Both the position numbers and the translations under genes were made by a program. A stretch of 64,000 nt of DNA from Sphingomonas sp. S2-65 (GTDB taxonomy: Bacteria; Pseudomonadota; Alphaproteobacteria; Sphingomonadales; Sphingomonadaceae), in assembly GCF_021513175.1 (NCBI RefSeq), contig NZ_CP090953.1, positions 3,282,501-3,346,500 of the forward strand, in the 5' to 3' direction. Of this stretch, positions 52,033 through 60,824 are shown piece by piece. The notes beneath the pieces are model-generated. The model was not told the origin of the DNA. It saw only the letters and a list, made by a program, of their open reading frames with translations, and made no database searches. Numbering within the stretch: the first letter of the stretch is position 1; the number at the start of each line of letters is the position of its first letter.

Positions 52033-52050
52033 GCCATACCGAAGTAGGGA
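52033..52050. promoter_or_regulatory. palindromic operator-like site
   Basis: It reads GCCATACCGAAGTAGGGA, a strong copy matching fourteen of the eighteen ideal positions if Y/R/N are allowed. It is 124 bp upstream of the SDR gene at 52174. Confidence 0.58.
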
Positions 52051-52173
52051 TAGCCGCGCCAACGTGAATGCATAGTTTTGAGACCAACGCACGGCGCTGC
52101 CTGTGCACCAATTCGCCGCTTTTCTACGGGGTTTGAGGTGCCTGCAGAGCCACTGGATGAGAGGTTGAGACCC

Positions 52174-53049
52174 TTGACTAAGACTTGGCTTGTAACTGGC
52201 AGCTCCAAGGGGCTCGGGCGTGCCATCGTGGAGAAGGCGCTGATCGAGGGGGACAAGGTGCTGGCTACGGCCCGCAACCTTCATACCCTCGACGATCTCG
52301 CCTCGGCGTTCCCGGACACCTTGAGCACATTTTCGCTCGACGTCACGAAGCCGGAACAGGCGGATGCGGCAGTCGACGCCGCACTCACTGCATTCGGCCG
52401 CTTGGATGTTCTGGTGAACAATGCGGGCTACGGCCTGATTGCCCCTTTCGAGCAGACCGACGCCGCGAGCTTCAGGGATCAGATCGAGACGAATCTCTTC
52501 GGCGTCGTCAATACGACCCGTGCGGCTCTTCCGATCATGCGTGCCCAGCGTGGCGGTCACATCATCAACATCTCATCAGTTGGCGGTCGTGCAGGAGCGC
52601 CGGGCCTCAGCGCGTATCAGGCAGCGAAGTGGGCGGTCAGCGGGTTCACCGAGTCGGTGTCCCAGGAGCTTGCACCGTTCGACGTCCGCATGATCTCCGT
52701 GGAGCCAGGCGGCATGCGGACGGACTGGGGTGCGACAGCCCAAGTGCAGACCTCCGAACTCCTGCCCGAGTATCTCCCCAGCGTCGGGGCCTTCCTCAAT
52801 CTCATGACGAAGTTCGTCGGAAACGAGGTGGGCGACCCGTCGAAGATCGCGAAGGTGGTGTTCGACCTCACGCGCAAGGAGCACCTGCCCATGCATCTGG
52901 TTCTGGGCAGCGACGCGTTGCATGTTCTCGCAAACAGCGAAGCCGCACGTCAGAAGGCTGCGGAAGAGTGGGAAGACGTTAGCCGATCAACGGACTTCGA
53001 TCACCGCGACATCTCCTATCTGAAAGGAAGTCGCTTTGATCAGACGTGA
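52174..53049 (+). CDS. SDR-family oxidoreductase
   Basis: A 291-residue classical short-chain dehydrogenase. GSSKGLGRAIVEKAL binds the cofactor, NNAGYG is intact, the active-site Ser is in NISSVGGRAG and YQAAK is the catalytic pair. It would use NADP(H) and an unknown carbonyl. The start is TTG at 52174, with GAGAGG at 52159-52164 and nine bases of spacing; a longer in-frame start lacks any ribosome site. The strong palindrome at 52033 suggests control by the common regulator. Confidence 0.9.
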   Translation: MTKTWLVTGSSKGLGRAIVEKALIEGDKVLATARNLHTLDDLASAFPDTLSTFSLDVTKPEQADAAVDAALTAFGRLDVLVNNAGYGLIAPFEQTDAASFRDQIETNLFGVVNTTRAALPIMRAQRGGHIINISSVGGRAGAPGLSAYQAAKWAVSGFTESVSQELAPFDVRMISVEPGGMRTDWGATAQVQTSELLPEYLPSVGAFLNLMTKFVGNEVGDPSKIAKVVFDLTRKEHLPMHLVLGSDALHVLANSEAARQKAAEEWEDVSRSTDFDHRDISYLKGSRFDQT

Positions 53050-53220
53050 TCTTGAACTTCGACAGGCACCGTAGGGTAACGACTGCCTCGGAAACTTCAG
53101 TGTGCCTCTGGCACTTGGATCATCGCCTTCTGTGGCTCGACACGCGCTCCTTGGCGATACCCTTCTCCGCTTGTCAGCCCGTCCTTCTGCCCCGAATATC
53201 GGATAAGAAGGAGCTGACGT

Positions 53221-53643
53221 ATGGTCTATCATGGTCGTTGCCAATGCGGAGCGGTTCGGGCCGAGATCCGGGGCGAACCCGCGGCCGTGCGCGAATGCTG
53301 GTGTCGGCAGTGTCAGCAACTTGCTGCCGGCGGACCCACGCGAAATGCCATGTTCCGGACGGAAGACGTTGAACTGTCCGGCGAACTCTCGACGTTCGCC
53401 TATGTGGCGGCAAGCGGGAACACGCTCCTGCAGAGCTATTGTGGGGTTTGTGGAACGCCGGTGATGGCCCAGTCCTCCGCCCGTCCACAGTTCCGCACAA
53501 TAAGGCTGGGCTTCCTCGACGTGCTTGGCTCGGTGCGACCTACGATGGCGATTTGGACGGAGGAAGCCCCCTATTGGGCGCTGATTGACCCAGATCTTGA
53601 GCAGCACACGCGGCAGCCACCGCCGCCGCCAGCAACCTCTTGA
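53221..53643 (+). CDS. GFA-family (Mss4-like) zinc protein
   Basis: A 140-residue protein of the glutathione-dependent formaldehyde-activating family. The zinc ligands are the Cys pairs Cys7/Cys9, Cys26/Cys28/Cys31 and CGVC near 74-77. The archetype speeds the addition of formaldehyde to glutathione, but most relatives have unknown activity. In this neighbourhood of aldehyde enzymes a role in aldehyde handling is plausible. It follows the SDR gene by 171 bp on the same strand. Confidence 0.88.
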   Translation: MVYHGRCQCGAVRAEIRGEPAAVRECWCRQCQQLAAGGPTRNAMFRTEDVELSGELSTFAYVAASGNTLLQSYCGVCGTPVMAQSSARPQFRTIRLGFLDVLGSVRPTMAIWTEEAPYWALIDPDLEQHTRQPPPPPATS

Positions 53644-54104
53644 GGCTGGACTGAAGTCGAATTGGGGTGACTGCGGGCAAAGCTGGTCGAAACCAGCGGC
53701 GGTGGATCGTAGATCTGACTGCTTCGAGCATCAATGTGGAGGCGCGCTGGCTCTACGGCCCAGCCGCGCCCAGCACCGGCTGACGGAGCGACGCCCGACC
53801 TCTCGGCGGCAGCTCCGCAGTGCCGTGCTCGATGGGCGGACCGGTGGCGGTTTCAACGGGTTGTAAGGAGCGTGACAGGGTGCTCGCGACGGTGGACCAG
53901 CTGGTGCGAATCGCGTCGCTTCGCCCTGACTGGCGGTTCGGGCGCAAGGCCTGCGAGCCGCCGTATAAGCGGTAGCACCCGTTCATCCTCTCAGCTGCCG
54001 TATCGAGGCGGTCCGGCTGCGTGCCGGTGACCCTAAGCGACGTTCGCACCCTTCGAAGCTCCCCCATTCAGACGAAATGAACGCTTCTCGATCATGAGGA
54101 ACCG
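53644..54104. other. 461-bp region without recognised gene
   Basis: Only short open frames without motifs. The stretch lies near the tRNA-Phe end of the accessory region and may be decayed sequence. Confidence 0.4.
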
Positions 54105-54602
54105 ATGAGTGGGATTCCGGCGAAGTCTCTGCACCGTGCCTGGGCTGGCATACGTGGCGATCGTTGTAGCACCAACGGGTGCTCGACAGGCTCCGCACGC
54201 ATCGTGCTGCATCACGATCACCTTGCGAATTACGCCCGGGCGCTGTTGTTGAGGAGGTTGCGCGCTCAGGGTCGCGATGTGGAGCACAGTCGCCTTTGGC
54301 AGGTCAACGCAGCTGATCTGAAGGCAAGGAGCCTGATCCGCTTCGAGCCCAGATACATTTGCGAGAAGTGCAACAACGGCGATGGCCGCGGCAAGGACCC
54401 GAACTATCGCGGTCGCGTGAGCCGGATGTATCCCAAGAGCTTCTCCATGAACCCGCAGGAATTGCTGCAGGTGAGCCGCGGCAGTTGTTGGGACACGGCG
54501 GCTTCGAGGATATGGCGGAGCGCCCGGCACGAGCATCGGCGTCGGCGCCTGGCAATCAGCTGGTGGGTTCAGTCGATTATCGAAGCAGAGGCGACGTGCT
54601 GA
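54105..54602 (+). CDS. hypothetical protein with HNH-like zinc pattern, possibly frameshifted
   Basis: A 165-residue open frame that is not a recognised family. Its first two thirds look real: an early CSTNGC pair, LHHDHLANYARALLLRRL and RYICEKCNNGDGRGKD give Cys/His spacing like an HNH nuclease or a zinc ribbon. After about position 54470 the reading becomes Arg/Trp-rich and less protein-like. Another frame over the same DNA (54359-54619) reads GHGGFEDMAERP, which looks more natural, so a frameshift is possible. It is the last gene before tRNA-Phe. Confidence 0.4.
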   Translation: MSGIPAKSLHRAWAGIRGDRCSTNGCSTGSARIVLHHDHLANYARALLLRRLRAQGRDVEHSRLWQVNAADLKARSLIRFEPRYICEKCNNGDGRGKDPNYRGRVSRMYPKSFSMNPQELLQVSRGSCWDTAASRIWRSARHEHRRRRLAISWWVQSIIEAEATC

Positions 54603-54826
54603 TGCCTGCTCATGCCTGATCAGGGGGGTGCATTAAAGCGCTTGGGCTTTTCCACTCGCGATTCTGTGTCAGGCGGGACGGCGAACCTTTCGCGCCACGT
54701 GCCGGCTGGATCGCGCGGCTGAGCAGCTCGCGAACTTGGTCGAACGCGACCGTAAGCCCTTAATGATGTCTGTGGCTTCGTTAGCGGGGCAAATGCTGCA
54801 CCTTAGAGGGTGCGATTAAAGAGGCG
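54603..54826. other. 224-bp region adjoining tRNA-Phe 3' end
   Basis: No gene, integrase remnant or repeat of the tRNA 3' end was seen here. It separates the accessory region from the tRNA. Confidence 0.4.
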
Positions 54827-54902
54827 TGGTGCCCGGGGACGGATTCGAACCGCCGACACTGCGATTTTCAGTCGCATGCTCTACCAACTGAGCTACCCGG
54901 GC
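54827..54902 (-). tRNA. tRNA-Phe (anticodon GAA)
   Basis: A 76-nt cloverleaf on the minus strand. The acceptor strands GCCCGGG and CCCGGGC pair fully; the D-arm is GCTCAGTTGGTAGAGC; the anticodon loop CTGAAAA gives GAA; the T-arm carries GGTTCGAATCC; discriminator A is followed by an encoded CCA. The 3' end points to the accessory region. Confidence 0.96.
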
Positions 54903-54932
54903 AAGGTCCCGACGAGTGCGGGAGCGCGCCTC

Positions 54933-55118
54933 TTAGTCGCGCGAATCGTAGCTGTCCAGCCCAGTTTGCGACTCCGGATCCACCGGGTCTCCGGGCACTC
55001 GATACCCTTCGCGCAGCCATTGCAGCAGGTCGCGGTCGCGGCAGCCGCGGCTGCAAAAGGGCTGGTGTTCCTGGTCGGTCGGCTTGCCGCACAGTGGGCA
55101 CCCATTACGCTTTGCCAA
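54933..55118 (-). CDS. yacG: DNA gyrase inhibitor YacG
   Basis: A 61-residue zinc protein. Cys7, Cys10, Cys22 and Cys26 form the zinc site (CPLCGKPT, CSRGC), and RDLLQWLREGYRVPG is the conserved middle. YacG binds GyrB and blocks DNA binding by gyrase. It follows the RNase E/G-like gene by 3 bp and is the last gene of the maf run. Confidence 0.93.
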   Translation of the reverse strand: MAKRNGCPLCGKPTDQEHQPFCSRGCRDRDLLQWLREGYRVPGDPVDPESQTGLDSYDSRD

Positions 55119-55121
55119 TGC

Positions 55122-56072
55122 TCACTCCTTTGCGGACGTGAACGCCGCCGCACCACCGGTGCGCCGCGCCAGTTCCGCACTCCAGTCTGGGCGCTGCGCC
55201 AAGCGCCGGCCAATTCGCTGGGTTACCATATGGGTGGCCGGGGGCGGCGGGGGAAGCCGCTCGAGCCGGCGTAGTTCGGCGCGCGTTTCTGCCCCGATCG
55301 GATCGGCGCGCAGCAATTCGGGCAGTGAAGGGCGCCGCCGCCGCCGTACGATCTGGAGAAAGCCAAAACCGTTGACCGTGGTGCGTTCGAACGGCTGAGG
55401 AAGCGCGGCGTCGATCGCCTCCGCGATCGCCTGGCGCGCCTGCTTGCCCGCCAATGTGGGAAAGTCGATCCCGATTGAGCCGCCGATACAGTGCCGCTCG
55501 ATCGCTCGCGCCACGGCATGCGCGGCCGCAACGGCCAGCGGCTCGAGCGGGGCGGGGCCATCCACGTCGAACAGCGTCATCGCGGGGGTGGGAGAAAGCC
55601 GCAGCGCCCCGCCGGGAAAGCGGATCTCCCCGTTCATTGCCTCGTCGAGTATCTCCGACCAGCCGGCTTCTTCGAGCGCATCGGCTTCATGCGCGCGCAG
55701 TTGCCGAACCGGAAGACCAGTGGCGTGCATCCGGGCGATCAGATCCGGCCCGAGCCCGACCGGCGCATCCGGGGGTGCCGGAACCGCCTTGGGCAGCTTG
55801 GGCCGGCCCGGCTCGGGGATCGCCTCCCGCACGATCCGCACCTTGAAGCGCGCCCCTTGAGTTACGCCCTTGGGCAGTGGGTCGCACAGCGCGTCCTCGC
55901 CGCCGTCCAGCGTCACCTTGCCGGTGCTGCGATCGACCAGCCGGGCCACTGCGACAGTGTCGACGCGCGGGCCGCTGCCCTCCAGTTCGATCCGCGCCTT
56001 CCAGATGCCGCCGCGCGAGACTAGGGCCGCGCGGACCTCGCCGATCCCCGCCTCGTATAGCCACTCAGCCAA
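55122..56072 (-). CDS. short RNase E/G-family protein
   Basis: A 316-residue relative of RNase E/G, well short of the 480-plus residues of RNase G. It starts with AEWLYEAGIGEVRAALV, a degenerate S1-like beginning. It keeps the catalytic-domain pieces LFDVDGPAPLE and SIGIDFPTLAGKQAR, whose Asp residues correspond to the Mg-binding Asp pair. The zinc-link and C-terminal parts are missing. Start TTG at 56072 overlaps the maf stop by 8 bp, since no ATG is available. Such short forms are seen in sphingomonads; whether it cuts RNA cannot be told. Confidence 0.82.
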   Translation of the reverse strand: MAEWLYEAGIGEVRAALVSRGGIWKARIELEGSGPRVDTVAVARLVDRSTGKVTLDGGEDALCDPLPKGVTQGARFKVRIVREAIPEPGRPKLPKAVPAPPDAPVGLGPDLIARMHATGLPVRQLRAHEADALEEAGWSEILDEAMNGEIRFPGGALRLSPTPAMTLFDVDGPAPLEPLAVAAAHAVARAIERHCIGGSIGIDFPTLAGKQARQAIAEAIDAALPQPFERTTVNGFGFLQIVRRRRRPSLPELLRADPIGAETRAELRRLERLPPPPPATHMVTQRIGRRLAQRPDWSAELARRTGGAAAFTSAKE

Positions 56073-56634
56073 GCGGGTAGCCGGCGCTTTCCAGCAGCGC
56101 GCGCGTCTCGAATACCGGCAGCCCGACGACGCCCGAATGACTACCCGAAAGGAAGCGTACGAACGCCTCGGCCTTGCCCTGAATGGCATAGCCGCCCGCC
56201 TTGCCCATTCCCTCGCCAGAGGCGACATACCAGTCGATCTCCGCCGGGGTCAGGCGTTTGAAGGCGACGACAGTATCGGAAATCCGGCTGCGCAGCTTGC
56301 CGTCGAGACCAATCACGGACACTGCCGACAGGCAGTGATGGCGCCGCCCGGACAACAGGGCGAGCATGCGGCGCAGATCGGCCTCGTCCTGTGGCTTGCC
56401 CAGAATACGGCGGCCGACGGCGATACTTGTGTCGCCGGCCAAGACGATCTCGTCTTCGGCGCGGGATACTGCCCGGCACTTGTCGGCGGCGATGCGCTGT
56501 ACATAGGTGCGCGGCACCTCGGCGGGGCGTGGAATTTCGTCGACATCCGGGGCGGCAACACGGTCGGGCGCGGCGCCGATCCGCGTCAGCAGATCCAGGC
56601 GTCGCGGCGATGTCGAAGCCAATACCAGCCGCAT
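56065..56634 (-). CDS. maf: Maf-family nucleotide pyrophosphatase
   Basis: A 189-residue house-cleaning NTP pyrophosphatase. LASTSPRRLDLL opens the family, with VDEIPRP, AADKCRAVS, GDTSIAVGRRILGKP and ATG-like YAIQGKAEAFVRFLSGSHSGVVGLPV. It removes non-canonical nucleotides. It lies 10 bp after infA and overlaps the short RNase gene. Confidence 0.93.
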   Translation of the reverse strand: MRLVLASTSPRRLDLLTRIGAAPDRVAAPDVDEIPRPAEVPRTYVQRIAADKCRAVSRAEDEIVLAGDTSIAVGRRILGKPQDEADLRRMLALLSGRRHHCLSAVSVIGLDGKLRSRISDTVVAFKRLTPAEIDWYVASGEGMGKAGGYAIQGKAEAFVRFLSGSHSGVVGLPVFETRALLESAGYPLG

Positions 56635-56644
56635 CCCGCGGTCG

Positions 56645-56863
56645 TTACTTGAAGCGATAAGTAATGCGGCCTTTGGTCAGGTCGTAGGGAGTCAGTTCGA
56701 CCAGCACTTCGTCGCCTACCAGCACGCGGATGCGGTTCTTGCGCATCTTGCCGGCAGTGTGGCCCAGAATCTCATGATCATTCTCAAGCCGCACGCGGAA
56801 CATGGCGTTGGGCAGAAGCTCAACCACCTGGCCCCGCAATTCGAGAAGTTCTTCTTTGGCCAA
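56645..56863 (-). CDS. infA: translation initiation factor IF-1
   Basis: A 72-residue single S1/OB-fold protein, full length: [68 protein letters not shown]. It binds the ribosomal A site in initiation. It heads the minus-strand group infA-maf-RNase-yacG. Confidence 0.97.
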   Translation of the reverse strand: MAKEELLELRGQVVELLPNAMFRVRLENDHEILGHTAGKMRKNRIRVLVGDEVLVELTPYDLTKGRITYRFK

Positions 56864-57000
56864 AAATGCCTCGTTGAAGTGAGCGCCCGGAAATCGGCGG
56901 TGCCTTTACATGGACAAGCAGCGAAAGGAAAGCTGTGCACGCACGGCTTCCACGATCCGTATGGAGGTGGCCGAGCGACGAGTCCAGCGCGGCAAGAAAT

Positions 57001-57025
57001 GGCCCCGGTGCCCGACACCGGGGCC
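57001..57025 (-). terminator. hairpin terminator of hppA
   Basis: GGCCCCGGTG and CACCGGGGCC form a perfect 10-bp stem with a five-base loop, 9 bp after the hppA stop on the minus strand. It is followed on that strand by ATTTCTT. Confidence 0.78.
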
Positions 57026-57033
57026 GTATAGTC

Positions 57034-59214
57034 TCAGCCGACGGCCTGTCCCGCCAGCGCGGCGAGCAGCAGCAACGCGACGATGTTGGTGATCTTGATC
57101 ATCGGGTTCACCGCCGGGCCGGCGGTGTCCTTGTACGGATCGCCCACCGTGTCGCCGGTCACCGCCGCCTTGTGGGCCTCCGATCCCTTGCCGCCGTGAT
57201 TGCCGTCCTCGATATACTTCTTCGCATTGTCCCAGGCGCCGCCGCCCGAGGTCATCGAGATTGCGACGAACAGGCCCGAGACGATCACGCCGAGCAGCAT
57301 CGCACCCAGTGCCGCGAAGCCTTCATTCTGCCCCGCCACCGCCGTCACGATGAAGTACACGGCGATCGGGCTCAGCACCGGCAGCAGCGACGGAATGATC
57401 ATCTCCTTGATTGCCGCGCGTGTCACGATGTCGACGGTGCGCGCATAGTTGGGCCGGCTGGTGCCCGCCATGATCCCGGGATTGTCGCGGAACTGGGCGC
57501 GGACATCCTCGACGACATGCCCCGCCGCGCGGCCCACCGCAGTCATGCCGAACGCGCCGAACAAATAGGGGAGCAGCGCGCCGAGCAGCAACCCGACGAT
57601 AACATACGGATTGCTGAGGGAAAAATCGACATTCGCGTTGGGGAAGAATTCGCGCAGGTCGGTGGTGTAGGCGCCGAACAGGACCAGTGCCGCGAGCGCG
57701 GCGGAGCCGATCGCATAACCCTTGGTAACCGCCTTGGTGGTGTTGCCCACTGCGTCGAGCGCGTCGGTGCGGTGGCGGACCTCGTCGTCCAGCCCCGCCA
57801 TCTCGGCGATGCCGCCGGCATTGTCGGTGACGGGACCATAAGCGTCGAGCGCGACCACCATGCCCGCGACCGCGAGCAGCGAGGTGGCGGCGAACGCCAC
57901 GCCGATGATCCCGGCGATCTGATAGGTCGCGACCACCGCCACCACGATCACCAGCGTCGGCAGCGCGGTCGATTCCAGGCTGATCGCCAGCCCCTGGATC
58001 ACATTGGTGCCGTGCCCGGTGACACTGGCCTTGGCGATCGACTTCACCGGGCGGTAGTTGGTGCCGGTGTAATATTCGGTGATCCAGACCAGCAGGCCGG
58101 TGACCGCCAGCCCGATCAACATGCAATAGAACAGGTCCCAGCCGGTGAACTGCGGACCGCTTGCGAGCCCGAGATTGGCTTCGTCGGTGAGCGCCGTCGA
58201 CGTGCCGTTCAGGAACCCGCTCGTATCCGGCGCACCGCCGATCAGCGCGTTCATGTCGCCCAGCGCGTAATGGGTGACCAGCCAGATTGCCGGCACCGAC
58301 AGCAGCACGGTGGTCCAGAACCCCTTGTACAGCGCCCCCATGATCGACTGGCCCTTGCCCAGCCGCACCATGTAGGTGCCGATGATCGACGTCAGGATGC
58401 ACACGCCGCCGACGATCAACGGCAGCGCCATCAGCGTGGTGAGCAATTCGGTATCGACTCCGCGGATGAGCAGCGCGATCGAGACCATGGTGAGCCCCAG
58501 CGTGACGACATAGGTCTCGAACAGGTCGGCGGCCATGCCCGCGCAGTCGCCGACATTGTCGCCGACATTGTCGGCGATCACCGCCGGGTTGCGTGGGTCG
58601 TCCTCAGGAATGCCGGCCTCGACCTTGCCGACCAGATCGGCGCCGACATCGGCAGCCTTGGTGAAGATGCCGCCGCCCAGCCGCGCGAAGATCGAGATCA
58701 GCGATGCGCCAAAGGCCAGCGCGGTAAGCGTGGCGACCACTTCGCGCGAGTTGGGCGCGTGCCCGGCGACTTCGACCAGATACCAGAACAGCACTGCGAT
58801 CGAGAGCAGCCCCAGGCCCGCGACCAGCATGCCGGTCACCGCGCCCGACCGGAACGCCAGCGTCAGCCCGCCTTGCAGCGAGGTCCGTGCCGCTTCGGCG
58901 GTCCGCACATTGGCGCGCACCGAAATGTTCATGCCGATAAATCCGGTCACGCCCGAGAGGACCGCGCCGATTAGGAACCCCAACGTCGAGAGCCAGCCCA
59001 AGGTAAAGAACAGCACGACCGCGACGATCGCGCCGACGACGGCGATGGTGAGATATTGCCGGCCTAGATAGGCCTTGGCGCCTTCCTGGATGGCGGCGGC
59101 GATGTCCTGCATCCGCTCATTGCCCGCCGGGGCGCGCAGAACCTGTCCACTGGTCAGAAAGCCATAAGCCACGGCCACCAGGCCGCACGCAATGGCGAAA
59201 TAGACTAACGTCAT
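57034..59214 (-). CDS. hppA: K+-independent H+-translocating pyrophosphatase
   Basis: A 726-residue membrane pump with about 16 membrane segments. It hydrolyses pyrophosphate and moves protons out of the cytoplasm. The substrate-binding signature [20 protein letters not shown] is followed by [21 protein letters not shown]. The segment [15 protein letters not shown] has Lys (about 494) where potassium-dependent enzymes have Ala, which marks the potassium-independent group. It stands alone, with a strong terminator at 57001-57025. Confidence 0.97.
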   Translation of the reverse strand: MTLVYFAIACGLVAVAYGFLTSGQVLRAPAGNERMQDIAAAIQEGAKAYLGRQYLTIAVVGAIVAVVLFFTLGWLSTLGFLIGAVLSGVTGFIGMNISVRANVRTAEAARTSLQGGLTLAFRSGAVTGMLVAGLGLLSIAVLFWYLVEVAGHAPNSREVVATLTALAFGASLISIFARLGGGIFTKAADVGADLVGKVEAGIPEDDPRNPAVIADNVGDNVGDCAGMAADLFETYVVTLGLTMVSIALLIRGVDTELLTTLMALPLIVGGVCILTSIIGTYMVRLGKGQSIMGALYKGFWTTVLLSVPAIWLVTHYALGDMNALIGGAPDTSGFLNGTSTALTDEANLGLASGPQFTGWDLFYCMLIGLAVTGLLVWITEYYTGTNYRPVKSIAKASVTGHGTNVIQGLAISLESTALPTLVIVVAVVATYQIAGIIGVAFAATSLLAVAGMVVALDAYGPVTDNAGGIAEMAGLDDEVRHRTDALDAVGNTTKAVTKGYAIGSAALAALVLFGAYTTDLREFFPNANVDFSLSNPYVIVGLLLGALLPYLFGAFGMTAVGRAAGHVVEDVRAQFRDNPGIMAGTSRPNYARTVDIVTRAAIKEMIIPSLLPVLSPIAVYFIVTAVAGQNEGFAALGAMLLGVIVSGLFVAISMTSGGGAWDNAKKYIEDGNHGGKGSEAHKAAVTGDTVGDPYKDTAGPAVNPMIKITNIVALLLLAALAGQAVG

Positions 59215-59312
59215 CAGCTAAGTCCTCCCTGAGACTTGGGCTCCGCGCCGGTCTTCGCCAGGCTGCGAAACGGACGGGGAGGGTAACACGGGAGCCGGCC
59301 AGCGCAACCCGC

Positions 59313-60167
59313 TCAGCCGTGCTGGTATCCGAGCGGTCCCTCGGGCGCCTTGCCGTCGAGCAGCAGCGGCGCGTCGCCGGGCGCCAGCATCGTCCCGATC
59401 CGGGTCGCCTGGACCGGAAGCTCCGCATCGACGGGTGCGGTGAACAGCAGCGCGTAATCGTCGCCCCAGCTTGCCGCCGCCGCCCAGTCGTCCGAGCCGA
59501 GACCGGCAGGGAAGGGGATCGCGTTCAGCTTGATCGACGCAGTGCACGCACTCGCCGTGGCCATCCGGCTGGCGTCGAGCAGCAGCCCGTCGGACACGTC
59601 CATCATCGCGTGGACGTGGGGCGCCAACGCGCGACCCTCGGCCAGCAAGGGCTGGGGGCGGAGATAAGCAGGACCGTCTCCGGCTCTGAAGCCAAGCATC
59701 GCCTCGCCGACCGTCCCGGCGACATACACTGCGTCGCCGACCCGCGCGCCGGTGCGCAGCGGCACCGGGGTGATGATCGCGCGTCCGATCGCGGTGCAGC
59801 CAAAGGTCGCCGGCCCGTGCGGGCGGATCGTGTCGCCGCCAAGCAAGGGCACGCCGAAATGCTCGAGCACCGCGCGAAGCCCACTGACGAACCGCTCGCT
59901 GTGCTCGATCAATGCCGCGCCGATCAGCACGCCCAGCGGCTCCGCGCCCTTGGAAGCGAGGTCGGACAGGTTCACCGCCACCAGCTTCCAGGCGATGTCG
60001 GCAGGGTCGGTGCCCGGCAGGTAATGCACCCCCTCGGCGATCGCGTCATAGGTCAGCACCAGCGTCTCGCCGCCGACCTCGAGCAGCGCGCAATCGTCGC
60101 GCAGCTCCTGCGCGCCGGGGTGCAGCGGGAGGGTGCGGAGAGCTGCGATGAAATCCGCCTCCAACAT
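59313..60167 (-). CDS. thiL: thiamine-monophosphate kinase
   Basis: A 284-residue kinase that phosphorylates thiamine monophosphate to thiamine diphosphate. DDCALL, VNLSDLASKGAEPLG, GGDTIRP and MMDVSDGLLLDASRM are the metal- and nucleotide-binding parts, and YALLFTAP near the end is typical. ATG 60167 is preceded by GGGGAGGA, which lies inside the arm of a palindromic repeat. It lies downstream of nusB on the same strand. Confidence 0.94.
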   Translation of the reverse strand: MLEADFIAALRTLPLHPGAQELRDDCALLEVGGETLVLTYDAIAEGVHYLPGTDPADIAWKLVAVNLSDLASKGAEPLGVLIGAALIEHSERFVSGLRAVLEHFGVPLLGGDTIRPHGPATFGCTAIGRAIITPVPLRTGARVGDAVYVAGTVGEAMLGFRAGDGPAYLRPQPLLAEGRALAPHVHAMMDVSDGLLLDASRMATASACTASIKLNAIPFPAGLGSDDWAAAASWGDDYALLFTAPVDAELPVQATRIGTMLAPGDAPLLLDGKAPEGPLGYQHG

Positions 60168-60169
60168 CA

Positions 60170-60304
60170 AATCCTCCCCGGAACGGGGAGGGGGACCACA
60201 CGCAGCATGGTGGAGGGGGCGTGCCACAAAGGATGCGCTCGCGGCACGCCCCCTCCACCCCGCGACTGCGTCGCGCGGTCCCCCTCCCCGTGCCGGGGAG
60301 GATT
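60170..60304. repeat. 135-bp palindromic intergenic element
   Basis: The element is an interrupted inverted repeat. Outer arms AATCCTCCCCGG (60170-60181) and CCGGGGAGGATT (60293-60304) are exact. Next come GGGGAGGGGGACC and GGTCCCCCTCCCC (13 bp), and the innermost arms GGTGGAGGGGGCGTGCC and GGCACGCCCCCTCCACC (17 bp). It could fold into one long hairpin in the RNA. It fills the nusB-thiL gap. Elements of this look are expected as families in sphingomonad genomes; only one copy is visible here. Confidence 0.8.
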
Positions 60305-60312
60305 GAAGGGGA

Positions 60313-60774
60313 TCAACCCCGCACTTCCTTTGCCACCGCGTCGAGCAGCCCGTTGGCGAAGCCCTTTTCGCGCCGGTCGTAAAAGGCGTCGGTCACGTCG
60401 AGATATTCGTTGATCACCGCGCCCACCGGGATGTCCGCACGCGCGATCAATTCATATGTGCCCGCGCGGAGGATCTGCCGCATCGGCTTGTCCAGCCGCT
60501 CCAGCGACCAGTCGGCCGACAGCTTGGAAGCGATCACGCGGTCGATCTCGTTGCGCCGCGCTGTCACGCCCTGGACGATGTCGTCGAACAGGATGTTGTC
60601 CGCCTCGGCATATTCCTCGTCCTCGATGGTCGCGCCCAGCCGGTGCTGGTGGAATTCGTGGAGCAGCGACGGGATCGGCGTGCCCTCCATCTCATGCTGG
60701 TACAGCGCCTGCACGGCGGCAAGCCGCGCGGCGGCGCGGGCCTTGGAACGCGTGCGGGCCTTGGGACTGGGCAT
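60313..60774 (-). CDS. nusB: transcription antitermination factor NusB
   Basis: A 153-residue all-alpha protein, RKARAAARLAAVQALYQHEM at the start and INEYLDVTDAFYDRREKGFANGLLDAV at the end. It binds boxA RNA with NusE (S10) in rRNA antitermination. The ATG at 60774 gives a basic N-terminus (MPSPKARTRSKARAA); a longer in-frame reading is rejected because it lies antiparallel in hisD sequence. It is followed by thiL. Confidence 0.95.
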   Translation of the reverse strand: MPSPKARTRSKARAAARLAAVQALYQHEMEGTPIPSLLHEFHQHRLGATIEDEEYAEADNILFDDIVQGVTARRNEIDRVIASKLSADWSLERLDKPMRQILRAGTYELIARADIPVGAVINEYLDVTDAFYDRREKGFANGLLDAVAKEVRG

Positions 60775-60824
60775 TGGAAAATCCTCTTGTCTCGGCCACG
60801 CCACAACGCGCGGGGCCGAGGATA

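Noticed and set aside
56935..58974. A 679-codon open frame antisense to hppA, rich in His, Arg and Asp
   Set aside because: It is the mirror of the well-conserved pyrophosphatase gene in high-GC DNA; no motif or ribosome site supports it.
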